Virus record (IMG/VR): IMGVR_UViG_3300022918_000227
Span: 1-34,659 of that record
DNA length: 34,659 bases
Strand: one strand, 5' to 3'
DNA from: a virus
Translations under genes and position numbers: made by a program
Notes under the pieces: model-generated
The model's input: the letters and a program-made list of their open reading frames with translations, nothing else
The model's database searches: none
Told to the model about the DNA's origin: nothing
In this document: piece by piece, positions 15,860 to 24,354 of the stretch
Numbering within the stretch: the stretch's first letter is position 1
Layout of the letters: every line of letters starts with the position of its first letter

Positions 15860-16068
15860 CGGCGTTTTCCTTGCTCAACAAGCGTCTGGCAGGGTACGCA
15901 ACGCCGGATCCCGCCCAGCGCCTGGCGCTTTTCAGGGATCGGCTTGTTGCAGTCCTCGCAATGGGTGCGGCTTGGCCCGGACGGGCGCGCACAGGCCAGC
16001 TGCGCCGCGATAGCCTGGTCACGCTGCCGTTGCTCCAGCGCCTGGGCGCGATCGAACGGGCAAACCAT
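15856..16068 (-). CDS. TraR/DksA-type zinc-finger protein
   Basis: 70 residues with four cysteines spaced as C-x2-C (37, 40) and C-x2-C (57, 60), the zinc finger of the DksA/TraR family, preceded by a short helical region. Small TraR-like proteins in P2-type phages sit between tail and lysis genes, as here. Members bind in the RNA polymerase secondary channel and can alter host promoter choice without ppGpp, so a role in late host transcription is likely but not shown. The start overlaps the tube gene stop by one base; the stop overlaps the holin start. Confidence 0.8.
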   Translation of the reverse strand: MVCPFDRAQALEQRQRDQAIAAQLACARPSGPSRTHCEDCNKPIPEKRQALGGIRRCVPCQTLVEQGKRR

Positions 16069-16520
16069 CAGGTCAGGCCCTCGATTTCAGCAGCGTCCAG
16101 GTACGGCACGCCGTTGATCTTGATGAAGTCCGGGCTGGTGACGTCGTACGGCACTTTGTGGGTGTTCTTTGTGCCGCCCTTCGGGTCGATCGTCAGGATG
16201 TTGGAGAGGCGCAATTTGCAGCCGAAGGCCTCAATGCGTAGCTCTTCCTCGCCCGCCTTGGCGAAAAACACCGAGTCGAACGGCTCCAGGGAGCGAAAGC
16301 TGCCGGCAGTCTTCGCCGCTTCGATCAGCAGGTTGAAGTTCGTGGTGTCGAACTCCATTTCGCCTGCAGCAGCAACGTCACCTTCTACGTGGCCGTTTGG
16401 CACGCCCCGGGTTTGCGCCACGGCAGTGTTGTCAGTGATATCCAGGGTGCAAGCTTCGACGTGGACAGTCAGGTCGCCCAGGGTGATGTCGAAGTTCTTA
16501 CCGCCAATCTTTGCAGCCAT
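16068..16520 (-). CDS. DUF2597 family tail tube protein (HP1 type)
   Basis: 150 residues, starting MAAKIGGKNFDITLGDLTVH. The pattern (GEMEFDTTNFNLLIEAAKTA, then FFAKAGEEELRIEAFGCKLR, then HKVPYDVTSPDFIKINGVPY) matches DUF2597, the counterpart of P2 gpFII in HP1-type phages. It should polymerise into the rigid inner tube inside the sheath. It follows the sheath gene by six bases, the normal sheath-tube order. No unusual features. Confidence 0.8.
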   Translation of the reverse strand: MAAKIGGKNFDITLGDLTVHVEACTLDITDNTAVAQTRGVPNGHVEGDVAAAGEMEFDTTNFNLLIEAAKTAGSFRSLEPFDSVFFAKAGEEELRIEAFGCKLRLSNILTIDPKGGTKNTHKVPYDVTSPDFIKINGVPYLDAAEIEGLT

Positions 16521-16526
16521 GCGGGT

Positions 16527-17642
16527 TTACTCCGTAGCGGTGGTCGAAAGGTCCAGTGCGATGTTCGCGGTCAGGGCTTTCGGGCAGTTGAGGGGCTTGA
16601 CGCTGATGTAAACCTCGATCTCGGTTTTACTTTTCCAGGTCAAGACGATGGCGTTGTCTGCAGGCGACTCGATCTCACCCGGGAACACCTGGCCAGCGAA
16701 CGTCGTGGACTTGGCCATTGCTCGCAGCGGCGTCATGAAGAACGTTTTGTTGGTGGCCATGCTGTTCGCGCTGCTGTTCAGGCGGCGGTCAGCCACGCGG
16801 CGGATCAGCAGCGGGCGCACCCGGCGGGCGGCCTTGTCAACGATGCGCAGGTACTCGATCACCTGAAAGTCGCTGCCCGGGGCGTCGAGCATGTTGCCGT
16901 CACCCCAATAAACGCCCGGATAATCGGTGTAGGTCTGGCTGACGGAAAAACGCGACTTGTCCAGCTCGATGCGAACGGATCTATCCAAGGGCACGCCGTC
17001 TTTGTCCTGGGGGACCGGGCCAAGGCCCGCCACCGCGCCAGTGGCAACGCGCATCGGGCTGTCAGCAATACTCACAGCCGAGTTGGCCAGACGCCCCGCC
17101 AATACGCCCAAGTCGTTGCCGTGCAGCTGCGGCACACACAGGACACGAGGTGCTACGAGGCCTTCGGGGATCGCCTTCTGTTCAGCCAGGTAATCTGCCC
17201 AGGTCATGGTTGGTGCGATGCCTTCGGAGGCAGCAAGAACGAAGGCGCGACGGCCCATGCTGTTGTTTAGGCTCAACGCGGCGTCATGCATGGCTGACAG
17301 CTCGGCACCACTGGCCACCGCCGTGCAGATCACGATCGCCTCGAACGAGTAGTTCAGCTGCAGCGCTTTGGTCAGCGCCGTTTGCCAGGTGCCGTCGGCA
17401 GACAGCGGAGCGGCCAGACATGCCCAGTTCTCGCCGGCATTGAGGCGCGCAGCGGTGATTTGGGTTTTCAGGTCACTGGCCGGAATGCCCAGCATCACAT
17501 CCAGATCGCTGTCGCTGTTGAGGGCGAGCACCTGGCCCTGATTTTTGGAGCCGGTACCGATGAACAGGAAATATTTCTCAACCTCGGTCACAGCGCCCTG
17601 GCTGAGGTTGAGGTTGTTGACGCTGACTTGACCGAGTGCCAT
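16527..17642 (-). CDS. DUF2586 family contractile tail sheath protein
   Basis: 371 residues of the DUF2586 type, the HP1-branch sheath protein that surrounds the tube and contracts to drive DNA injection. Seen in the sequence: the N-terminal VNNLNLSQGAV, an alpha/beta middle with SFEAIVICTAVASG and AFVLAASEGI (about residues 100-150), the YPGVYWGDGNML region typical of sheath proteins (about 240), and a C-terminal beta domain ending IEVYISVKPLNCPKALTANI. Length fits the family (P2 gpFI is 396). It lies between the gpS-like protein and the tube gene. Presence of a sheath makes this a myovirus-type phage. Confidence 0.88.
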   Translation of the reverse strand: MALGQVSVNNLNLSQGAVTEVEKYFLFIGTGSKNQGQVLALNSDSDLDVMLGIPASDLKTQITAARLNAGENWACLAAPLSADGTWQTALTKALQLNYSFEAIVICTAVASGAELSAMHDAALSLNNSMGRRAFVLAASEGIAPTMTWADYLAEQKAIPEGLVAPRVLCVPQLHGNDLGVLAGRLANSAVSIADSPMRVATGAVAGLGPVPQDKDGVPLDRSVRIELDKSRFSVSQTYTDYPGVYWGDGNMLDAPGSDFQVIEYLRIVDKAARRVRPLLIRRVADRRLNSSANSMATNKTFFMTPLRAMAKSTTFAGQVFPGEIESPADNAIVLTWKSKTEIEVYISVKPLNCPKALTANIALDLSTTATE

Positions 17643-17654
17643 GTAGTGCCTCGC

Positions 17655-18335
17655 TTAGCGGGGTGAATTTAGGATTTGTTGCAGCACCAGGTTCACCAGC
17701 GCGCTGGTTTCTGATTCGGTGCCAGGGCCGAGGAACTGACGTTTCGGCAGGGTGATGTCCCAGCTTTGCGAACCAGATGTCTCGGGTTGTTCGTCGTCCA
17801 GGATGCGGATCAGCAGACCCGCCTTGGCGTAGTTCACGTGTTGCTGAATCCACGCCACGGACGGGCGTGAAAGTGTTTTCTTGCCAGCCTGGCGTGTTTT
17901 GAAACCGAGGCGGCGCAGGCGCTTGGCCTGCTTTTCAGTCGCGGCTAGCCCCTCGGGGACCTTGTTCCATTGGCGCATCTGCGCGGCGGTACGGCGCTCG
18001 GACACACCGTTGTGCTGCTGCGTAGCCACCCAACGGGTCAGCGCGTTGCGCCAGCCCAGTTCGGCTTCCTCTGAACTGACGCGGGTGACCTCGAGCAGCT
18101 TGCCCAGGCCGGCTTCCATCTTCTTTTTGCCCTTGGTCGGGCCTTTGCGCGGGGCGAACGGCGAACCGTCCAGGTTCTTCTGGTCGCGGATCCGCTGGCG
18201 ACTCATGCTGCGCACGCGCTTGGTCACGTTGTTGAGCAGACGCCGACGCAGTTGTGGGGGCAGATCCAGCAGTGCTAGTTGCTCCTCGGCACCCACCAGA
18301 CCGCGCACGTCGAGTTCGAACGTGCTACGCCCCAT
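17655..18335 (-). CDS. phage virion morphogenesis protein (gpS, tail completion)
   Basis: 226 residues of the phage virion morphogenesis family, the equivalent of P2 gpS, a tail completion protein needed for stable tail-head joining. Recognisable: LDLPPQLRRRLLNNVTKRVR near residue 22-42, RIRDQKNLDGSPFAPRKG near 48-65, and RQFLGPGTESETSALVNLVL near the C-terminus. It is longer than P2 gpS (150 residues) because of an inserted middle part. The start overlaps the gpR gene by 11 bases; the gap to the sheath gene is 12 bases. Confidence 0.85.
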   Translation of the reverse strand: MGRSTFELDVRGLVGAEEQLALLDLPPQLRRRLLNNVTKRVRSMSRQRIRDQKNLDGSPFAPRKGPTKGKKKMEAGLGKLLEVTRVSSEEAELGWRNALTRWVATQQHNGVSERRTAAQMRQWNKVPEGLAATEKQAKRLRRLGFKTRQAGKKTLSRPSVAWIQQHVNYAKAGLLIRILDDEQPETSGSQSWDITLPKRQFLGPGTESETSALVNLVLQQILNSPR

Positions 18336-18768
18336 GGCCGGTCACCTCGCCCTTCTCAGCGACCCACAGTTCGAACGGGACAAATGACCAGGTCTGACCA
18401 AAGGCGTGGATTTCGCCGTCCGGATCCTCGGTCAGATACTGCGGTTCGCTGAACTGCAGCTTGATGTCGATATCGGCCAGGTCGTTGTCGAGCATGGTTA
18501 CGTCGAAAATCGCGTTCGGCAGGCCGTCGCGGTCCTGGTCATTCGTCTCCAGCCAGCTGCCAACCAACGCCATAAGGCGTGCCGGATGATCCGCGAAGCG
18601 CTCAAGGACAATGGTCGCGCCGTAGTTCATGGCGCCCATGCGCATGCCGTCGACGTCAGGCTTCCAGATCAATTCCAGTTGCACCTGGTCCGACCAGCTG
18701 TCGAGCTGTTCGGTGGACACCAGCTGGCGTTCGATGAGGTAGGCGGTCAGCGCCTTCAGCTTGATCAC
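18325..18768 (-). CDS. tail completion protein R (gpR)
   Basis: 147 residues, starting MIKLKALTAYLIER. Its layout agrees with P2 gpR, which closes the top of the tail: the N-terminal helix, then LELIWKPDVDGMRMG-like beta region and NAIFDVTMLDNDLADIDIKL. The order L, R, S here matches P2 except that the P2 lysis genes (Y, K, lysABC) and gene X are missing between L and R; the lysis genes have moved to 14.5-15.9 kb, the HP1 arrangement. Overlaps gpL by four bases. Confidence 0.82.
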   Translation of the reverse strand: MIKLKALTAYLIERQLVSTEQLDSWSDQVQLELIWKPDVDGMRMGAMNYGATIVLERFADHPARLMALVGSWLETNDQDRDGLPNAIFDVTMLDNDLADIDIKLQFSEPQYLTEDPDGEIHAFGQTWSFVPFELWVAEKGEVTGHGA

Positions 18769-19226
18769 AGCAGTGCTGCCGTGATGCGGCCACGGCCCTG
18801 CAACGAACGAACAGCTGCTTGGCTAAAGGCGAGGAAGGTTTCCGAACGCTCCGGCAGTTCCTTGCCCGTGTTCTCGGCGCTCTCACGACGGGATACGGTG
18901 GCGAACTGGGTCAGCAGGCTGGCTTTGGCACGGGTGTAGACGGCACGCTTGTACAAAGCCACTTGATAGGTGCGCTCCGGCAGGACGGTGGTGTCTGCAG
19001 ACTCAACGCGTGACACTCCAGCGCCCTGCCATTGCGCTTTTTTCTTAGCCAGATCGGTGTTCACTTCGATCATGGCTGTGGTCAGCTCGGCAACCAGCAT
19101 GTCTACCAGGTACTCCGCCGGCAGGCGGCTAGCTTTCTGAAATTCGGTCACGGAGAGGTCCGGCCAAAAGCCGTCGTTCTCGATGTTCCGTTCCACAAAG
19201 GTGGTGGGGTTCCCGGAAAAGCTCAT
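18765..19226 (-). CDS. head completion/stabilisation protein (gpL)
   Basis: 153 residues resembling P2 gpL, the protein that closes the filled head and forms the connector to the tail. Seen: FWPDLSVTEFQKASRLPAEY, then VERALYKRAVYTRAKA-type helices near residues 85-105 (QVALYKRAVYTRAKASLLTQ) and RRESAENTGKELPERSE. Follows the small terminase gene after a gap of about 100 bases in which I see no gene. Overlaps gpR by four bases. Confidence 0.85.
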   Translation of the reverse strand: MSFSGNPTTFVERNIENDGFWPDLSVTEFQKASRLPAEYLVDMLVAELTTAMIEVNTDLAKKKAQWQGAGVSRVESADTTVLPERTYQVALYKRAVYTRAKASLLTQFATVSRRESAENTGKELPERSETFLAFSQAAVRSLQGRGRITAALL

Positions 19227-19326
19227 GCTGGGTGCTCAAATAGGGCAGGTAGCCGCTTCAGGCGATGCCGGACGGTCATAAATGACTTGGCTTGCCTTGG
19301 CAGTTCCCTGCGGGGGGGTGAGTCGG

Positions 19327-20148
19327 TTAATCGGTAGCGGCGGTTTCGCTGCTGTCGCTGTTATCGCCAGAGCTGCCTGCAGGATTCTGGTCTTCAGGAA
19401 CCTGCAGAACCTCGTCCAGCCGCGTGGCAATCTCTTCAGTCGATCCCGAGGCCTGGGCTTTCAGAAGCGCTTTACGAGCGCCGGCCAGACGGGTGCCTAC
19501 GCCGATGCTTTCGTACAGGGCTTCAGCGCGCTCGAAGTGCACGATCGCGGCGGTCCAGTCACGGCGGTCCATCGCCAGGAGGCCCAATTGCTTGTGGTAG
19601 CGGGCAGGGATCCGTTCGAACAGCTTCCACTCGCCATCAACCAAGTGCAGCAAGTTGGAGACGTAGGGTTCCGGACTGCGCTTGGCCTTGTATTCAGCTT
19701 CGGCCCAGTCGATGACCTCATCCGCCACAAACGTCTGGATGTTGCGGTTGAAACGCTCGGGCAGCTTCTGGTCCTGGCTCATGGCAAAGGCAGCCAGCTC
19801 CAGTCCCTTGGTGAACTGCACGGTGTCGAACAGCCAGATCAGCACGTAGACGAGCACAGGATTAGCGAAGTTGAGCCCCGATTCACGGTAGCGCTTCACG
19901 TAGTCCAGGTACTTGGGTAGCAACTCGTCACGCTTGAGCAACTGCCGCTGTTCGCGGCTGTCGATCGCGGCGATACGGTCCAAATCTACCTGCAGGCTTT
20001 GCTCCATCAGCTTGAGGTGCTTTTGGGCATTCGCAGGACTGGCCAGCGCTGTGTCAGCGGAATATGCCTTCGGAGTGGCACCGGCGACAGCAACTACGGC
20101 CAAGCCCTGGGCGAGAACGCGGCGCTTGTGCGCCAGTGCCAGGCTCAC
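19327..20148 (-). CDS. terminase small subunit (gpM)
   Basis: 273 residues matching P2 gpM, the small terminase subunit that recognises cos DNA and works with the large subunit to cut and start packaging. Typical stretches: AHKRRVLAQ, LKLMEQSLQVDLDRIAAIDS, KRDELLPKYLDYVKRYRESG (about residues 75-95), and ALVYVLIWLFDT-type helix NPVLVYVLIWLFDTVQFTKG (about 100-120). The last 30 residues are an acidic, Ser/Asp-rich tail. Its start overlaps the capsid stop by four bases, so capsid and terminase are translated together. Confidence 0.88.
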   Translation of the reverse strand: MSLALAHKRRVLAQGLAVVAVAGATPKAYSADTALASPANAQKHLKLMEQSLQVDLDRIAAIDSREQRQLLKRDELLPKYLDYVKRYRESGLNFANPVLVYVLIWLFDTVQFTKGLELAAFAMSQDQKLPERFNRNIQTFVADEVIDWAEAEYKAKRSPEPYVSNLLHLVDGEWKLFERIPARYHKQLGLLAMDRRDWTAAIVHFERAEALYESIGVGTRLAGARKALLKAQASGSTEEIATRLDEVLQVPEDQNPAGSSGDNSDSSETAATD

Positions 20149-21173
20149 GCTGCTTCCTCCAGGACTTCTACGTTTTCAATCAGGCCAACTTTTTCCAGCT
20201 GCTCGATCACATAGCCTTCGTTACGGCTGTTGTAATCCTCGACGCGGCTACGCTTCGGATTGTCGATGGTCTGCTTACGCCAGCTGCTGGCTTGAACATA
20301 GATCGACAGGTTGTCGAAGCTGGTCACCAGTACGGCATTGGCAGGGAAATAAGGCACGCTGAACGCTGGCAGGCCACCGTAGGTAGCGATCACCTGAGCC
20401 GATTCGATACGCTCTTTTTCAGTCGGGGTACTGCCCTGTTTCGAATAAAGCTTGGCCTTATCAGCGGCGAGCAAATCCGAACCGATGATGACGATCAGGT
20501 CACCGGCATCACGCAAGCGCTCGTCGACCAACTGTTTGGCGTCGTGCACCAGGGCGTCGAGGTTGGCATAGTCGCCGGTTGGGCCCATGGTGACCTTGCC
20601 AGCGACCTTACCTTCTTCCATGACCTGTTCCGGGGCTTTCTCGCGCAACTGCTGCAGCCAGCCCTTGTTAACGTCCTGAAGCATCGGGTATTCGGTCTTG
20701 TCGCTTTGGACCGCCGTTTTGATGCCATGAAAGCCGATCATGATGCGGTCCAGCGCGATCTGGCGTTGAACAGCAGCCGAGTACTTCGCGTGGAATTCCG
20801 GGAATTTCGCCCAGGCGTCGATCTTCGCGTAAGACAGGCTGACGTCGGATTCGGTGGACGACAGCTCGTAGGTGTCGTCATCCAGCGACGACGCATCGAC
20901 AGCTTCGCGATCGGTTGTCTTGGTGTTGGTACGGCCAGTTACTGGGCCGTTGGTGCCCAGGAACACCTTCTGACCTTTGATTTGGTCAACCAGGACGATG
21001 TTGATGCGTTCCAGGAAGTCGGCCTGGTGGGTGATCGCGTCGTTCAGCTCTTGGGCGACCGTCGGCTCGACGTTGAACATGCGGACAGCGGTATCAACAC
21101 CGTAGGTCTCGGCGATGGCCATCTGCAGCTGGGCGTACATTTTCGCCCCGTGATTGCTCAGCGAATACGCCAT
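20145..21173 (-). CDS. major capsid protein (gpN)
   Basis: 342 residues clearly related to P2 gpN: FNVEPTVAQELNDAITHQAD, FLERINIVLVDQIKGQKVFL, then DRIMIGFHGIKTAVQSD, YPMLQDVNKGWLQQLREKAP, GDYANLDALVHDAKQLVDER and the C-terminal PAFSVPYFPANAVLVTSFDN. It forms the icosahedral shell and is normally trimmed by the gpO protease. Length is close to P2 gpN (357). Starts two bases after the gpO stop. Confidence 0.93.
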   Translation of the reverse strand: MAYSLSNHGAKMYAQLQMAIAETYGVDTAVRMFNVEPTVAQELNDAITHQADFLERINIVLVDQIKGQKVFLGTNGPVTGRTNTKTTDREAVDASSLDDDTYELSSTESDVSLSYAKIDAWAKFPEFHAKYSAAVQRQIALDRIMIGFHGIKTAVQSDKTEYPMLQDVNKGWLQQLREKAPEQVMEEGKVAGKVTMGPTGDYANLDALVHDAKQLVDERLRDAGDLIVIIGSDLLAADKAKLYSKQGSTPTEKERIESAQVIATYGGLPAFSVPYFPANAVLVTSFDNLSIYVQASSWRKQTIDNPKRSRVEDYNSRNEGYVIEQLEKVGLIENVEVLEEAA

Positions 21174-21174
21174 G

Positions 21175-22119
21175 TCAGTACACCTTCTTCGGTTTGTCAG
21201 CGTCGCCGGCTGTGCGGCTGAACTGGCGGGCCTGTGGGGTGTTCATGGCTTCGCTGAACATTTTTTCGATGCGACCAAGACTGGTCAGCACTGCCTTGTT
21301 GTCAGGGACGCGGCGGCTAAGCTGCTTCTCTTCTTCGGCGGTGGTGATGATCTTGTCCACGGCGGTCTGAACGTCGGTGACGGCATCAGGGTCAGCTTCC
21401 GGTTCAACAGCGGCAAAGCTGTCGACCAGGGCTTGAATGCCTGCGGTCACCAGCAGTTGCTGTTCAACCAGGCCCTGTAGTGCCTTGGCTGTTGCTTCAT
21501 CCATTGGGGGTTTGCTCTCGGTAGGGGTGTCGGTCGACGGGGCCGCTTCCTGCTCGTCAACAGCGAAGCGTTTGAAGAATTGGGCCAGTGCGCCAAACAG
21601 GTTTTTGGCTTCGTTGTCTGTGCTCATTTCATTGAAATCCAGAGGGGTGGCGGCGCTGAGACGGCCAGGAGCCGTAGGGCGCTGAGCATTGCGGCTCGGG
21701 CCGGTCTGGGCGGTGAAGTAAAGTTCTTGCGTGCCGATGCTCGCTGGCTCATCTGTCACAGCCAGGCCGCCCAAATAGTTGCGGCCGGTGCCGGCGAAAT
21801 TCGGGCGGATCTCGATGCTGCCGAACAGCTTTTCGCCCAGGTCATTGAGGCGCAGCAGCTTGTCATTCGGGCGCAGCTTCGCCTCCAGGGCGATCTGGCC
21901 AGGCTTCAAATCCGAGGTGTCTTCGGATAGTCGCAGTGCATACACGGTCCCGTGTGTGCCGAACTCTCGCTCATGCTCGTACCAGATCGAGGCCGTGTAG
22001 AACGCGGTGTCATACGTTTCGGCAAGGTCGATCAATTCCTGGGGGTAGATCTCGCGGCCATCGACGGTGGGACCGCTGACAGCGACGCGCTTCCAGGATG
22101 AGACAAGGGATCGTGGCAT
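21175..22119 (-). CDS. capsid scaffolding protein and protease (gpO)
   Basis: 314 residues. The N-terminal 130 residues follow the P2 gpO protease: Asp-20 in TVDGRE, His-49 in WYEHER and Ser-101 in LFGSIEI line up with the Asp-19, His-48, Ser-107 triad known for P2 gpO, and GLAVTDEPASIGTQELYF closes the domain. The rest is a charged, helical scaffold arm (MNTPQARQFSRTAG near the end). It guides shell assembly and then cleaves itself and the capsid and portal proteins. First gene of the late minus-strand operon; the divergent terminase starts 162 bases away. Confidence 0.9.
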   Translation of the reverse strand: MPRSLVSSWKRVAVSGPTVDGREIYPQELIDLAETYDTAFYTASIWYEHEREFGTHGTVYALRLSEDTSDLKPGQIALEAKLRPNDKLLRLNDLGEKLFGSIEIRPNFAGTGRNYLGGLAVTDEPASIGTQELYFTAQTGPSRNAQRPTAPGRLSAATPLDFNEMSTDNEAKNLFGALAQFFKRFAVDEQEAAPSTDTPTESKPPMDEATAKALQGLVEQQLLVTAGIQALVDSFAAVEPEADPDAVTDVQTAVDKIITTAEEEKQLSRRVPDNKAVLTSLGRIEKMFSEAMNTPQARQFSRTAGDADKPKKVY

Positions 22120-22199
22120 GAGGGGGTGCGGCGCTCATCAGGTGATTGAGGCCTCACGATAGGGATGCACTGACCCGCCAACAAATTGTTTAAATCCTT

Positions 22200-22231
22200 G
22201 TTTGTCCGCTAGACGTGTATCGAGGACAAAC
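22200..22231. promoter_or_regulatory. inverted repeat in the divergent late promoter region
   Basis: GTTTGTCC (22200-22207) and GGACAAAC (22224-22231) form a perfect 8-base inverted repeat with a 16-base spacer between the divergent gpO and gpP genes. A further TTGTTT lies 14 bases to the left. P2-type Ogr/Delta activators bind TGT/ACA dyads upstream of late promoters at this spot, so this is a likely activator site for the zinc-finger protein at 25215. Confidence 0.5.
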
Positions 22232-22281
22232 GCGGATTTTCTCATCACGTTTTCCGCTTTTTCGCCGCATAGACTGCGGCC

Positions 22282-24354
22282 ATGCACTATTCAACCGAAG
22301 TTAAAGAAGCCGCTAAACGTCTATTTCTGCGCCGCTACCGGGCCAAGGAAATTCAGGCGCAACTAGGCCTGCCTCACGTTCGCATCGTTTACCACTGGAT
22401 CCGGCAGGGTAACTGGGACGACATGCTCACAGATGAAGAGCCGCTGACCGCATGCAGCCGGCGAATCACGTTGCTCCTGGAGAACGTCGGCACCCTGTCC
22501 AAGGATGACCTGAACGAGCTGGAGCGGCTTATCACCTTCCGAGAGCGCCTGCAGAAGCAATCGGCCAAGCCAGTGACGGCGGCAATTCCGGACGGCGGCG
22601 GCGACCAGGGCGAGGATGGCCAGCGCCGCGAGGGAAAGCAGAAGCCGCGCCGTGAGCGCGACGGGAAAAAGCGGGAAAAGAAGTCCAAGAACGATATCGA
22701 CCATCTGACCGAAGTAGATTTTCTGGACAAGTTCACGTCCAAGCTATTCGGCTATCAGAAAGAACTGTTTGCGGCCAAGCAAAACCCCCTGACCATGCGG
22801 ATCCGCAACATTCTCAAGTCGCGCCAGGTGGGTCTGACCTACTACTTCGCCGGCGAAGCATTCATGGACGCGGTGCTGACCGGTGACAACCAGGTGTTCC
22901 TTTCTGCCAGCCGCGCTCAGTCGGAGATCTTCCGCAGTTACATCATCGGTTTTGCAAAGGAATGGTTCGACATCGAGCTGACCGGCGACCCGATCATCCT
23001 GAGCAACGGCGCAAAGCTGCAGTTCATGAGCACCAACAGCAGCAGCGCCCAGGGCTACAGCGGCCACGTCTATGTCGATGAATATTTCTGGATCAGGGAC
23101 TTCCAGAAATTGAACAAGGTGGCGTCCGCCATGGCGACCCACCACAAGTGGCGCAAAACGTATTTCAGCACGCCCAGTGCGGTCTCCCATCCGGCCTATC
23201 CGTTCTGGACCGGTGAGTCGTTCCGCAATAGCAAGAGGCAGAAGAAAGCGGCGGCCGGCAAGGAATGGCCCACCGACAAAGCTTTCCAGGCAGGCGCACT
23301 GTGTCCGGACGGGCAATGGCGCAAGACGATCACCATCCTGGACGCCATCGCGGGCGGCTGCGACCTGTTCAACCTGGAGCAGCTGCAGCTGGAGTACGAC
23401 GATGACTCGTTCGATCAGCTGTTCATGTGCAAATTCATCGACAGCACCCAGGGCGCTTTCACCCTCAAGGATCTGGAGAAGTGCTATTCCGACCAGTCGC
23501 TGTGGACTGACTACGATCCCGAGGCCGACCGCCCCTTCGCCAACAGCCCCGTCTGGATCGGATACGACCCAAGCCGCACCCGCGACGACGCCAGCTGCGT
23601 GGTGGTCGCACCGCCCCTGGAACAGGGCGGCAAATTCCGCATCCTCGAAAAGCACTCTTGGCGCGGACAGTCGTTCACTTACCAGGCCGAGCAGATCGAG
23701 AAGCTGGTCGGTCGGTTCAACGTCCAGCACATCGGCATCGACACCACCGGCATCGGCTACGGCGTGTTTGACCTGGTGCGGGCGTTCTTCCCCCGCGTTA
23801 TGTCGATCCACTACAGCCTGGAAACCAAGAACATTTTGGTGCTCAAGGCCCAGGACACGATCCAGAAGGGGCGGATCGAATGGGACGCCGGCTCAAACGA
23901 CATCTCACAGGCCTTCCTGAGCATCAAGCGCGGCACCACAGGCAGCGGCCAAGTTACATACAGCGCTTCCAGAACAGACGCCAACGGCCATGCCGACGTG
24001 GCCTGGTCGATCATGCACGCGCTGCACTACGAACCACTGAATGTCGGCAGCCGTCGACGCAGCAAATACACACTTACCGGATCATCCCAGAATGTCCAAA
24101 CGCAAAAATCGCCGTCCAGCAAAGCCAGATCCACAGCAGCCAGCCGCTCCGCAGCAGCCTATGCGGATGTTCACCTTCGGCGCGCCGGAACCGGTGCTGC
24201 AGGACAGCCTCGGCCACTACATCGGCGTCACCGCCAGTCACGACGGTCGTCTGTATACGCCTCCGGTCTCCCGGATCGGGCTGGCAAAGCTGCTCAGGGC
24301 GAACGCGCACCACGGCGCGATTCCAGGATTCAAGCGCAACCTGCTGCTGCGTGA
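22282..24354 (+). CDS. terminase large subunit (gpP), with probable run-on C-terminus
   Basis: The open frame gives 690 residues. N-terminal helix-turn-helix (RAKEIQAQLGLPHVRIVYHW) is usual for gpP. Motor: SRQVGLTYYFAGEA (residues 180-193, the modified Walker A of P2 terminases) and YVDEYFW with Asp-266/Glu-267. Nuclease: GYDPS with Asp-429, GIDTTG with Asp-487. The enzyme cuts cos and pumps DNA into the head. The family length is about 590-610 residues, and the true portal start lies at codon 604; the remaining 87 codons read the portal gene in a wrong frame and have low-complexity Arg/Ala/Ser content. A stop codon seems to have been lost near 24060-24090, or there is a sequence error. The start lacks a clear ribosome site. 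Confidence 0.9.
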   Translation: MHYSTEVKEAAKRLFLRRYRAKEIQAQLGLPHVRIVYHWIRQGNWDDMLTDEEPLTACSRRITLLLENVGTLSKDDLNELERLITFRERLQKQSAKPVTAAIPDGGGDQGEDGQRREGKQKPRRERDGKKREKKSKNDIDHLTEVDFLDKFTSKLFGYQKELFAAKQNPLTMRIRNILKSRQVGLTYYFAGEAFMDAVLTGDNQVFLSASRAQSEIFRSYIIGFAKEWFDIELTGDPIILSNGAKLQFMSTNSSSAQGYSGHVYVDEYFWIRDFQKLNKVASAMATHHKWRKTYFSTPSAVSHPAYPFWTGESFRNSKRQKKAAAGKEWPTDKAFQAGALCPDGQWRKTITILDAIAGGCDLFNLEQLQLEYDDDSFDQLFMCKFIDSTQGAFTLKDLEKCYSDQSLWTDYDPEADRPFANSPVWIGYDPSRTRDDASCVVVAPPLEQGGKFRILEKHSWRGQSFTYQAEQIEKLVGRFNVQHIGIDTTGIGYGVFDLVRAFFPRVMSIHYSLETKNILVLKAQDTIQKGRIEWDAGSNDISQAFLSIKRGTTGSGQVTYSASRTDANGHADVAWSIMHALHYEPLNVGSRRRSKYTLTGSSQNVQTQKSPSSKARSTAASRSAAAYADVHLRRAGTGAAGQPRPLHRRHRQSRRSSVYASGLPDRAGKAAQGERAPRRDSRIQAQPAAA

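Noticed and set aside
19227-19326. Small gene between gpL and gpM
   Set aside because: About 100 bases without a start, ribosome site and sensible frame on the minus strand.
20064-21221. 385-codon plus-strand frame opposite the capsid gene
   Set aside because: Antisense to the clearly identified gpN; long antisense frames are expected in GC-rich genes.
22744-23811. 355-codon minus-strand frame opposite the terminase
   Set aside because: Antisense to conserved terminase motifs; no ribosome site or family.
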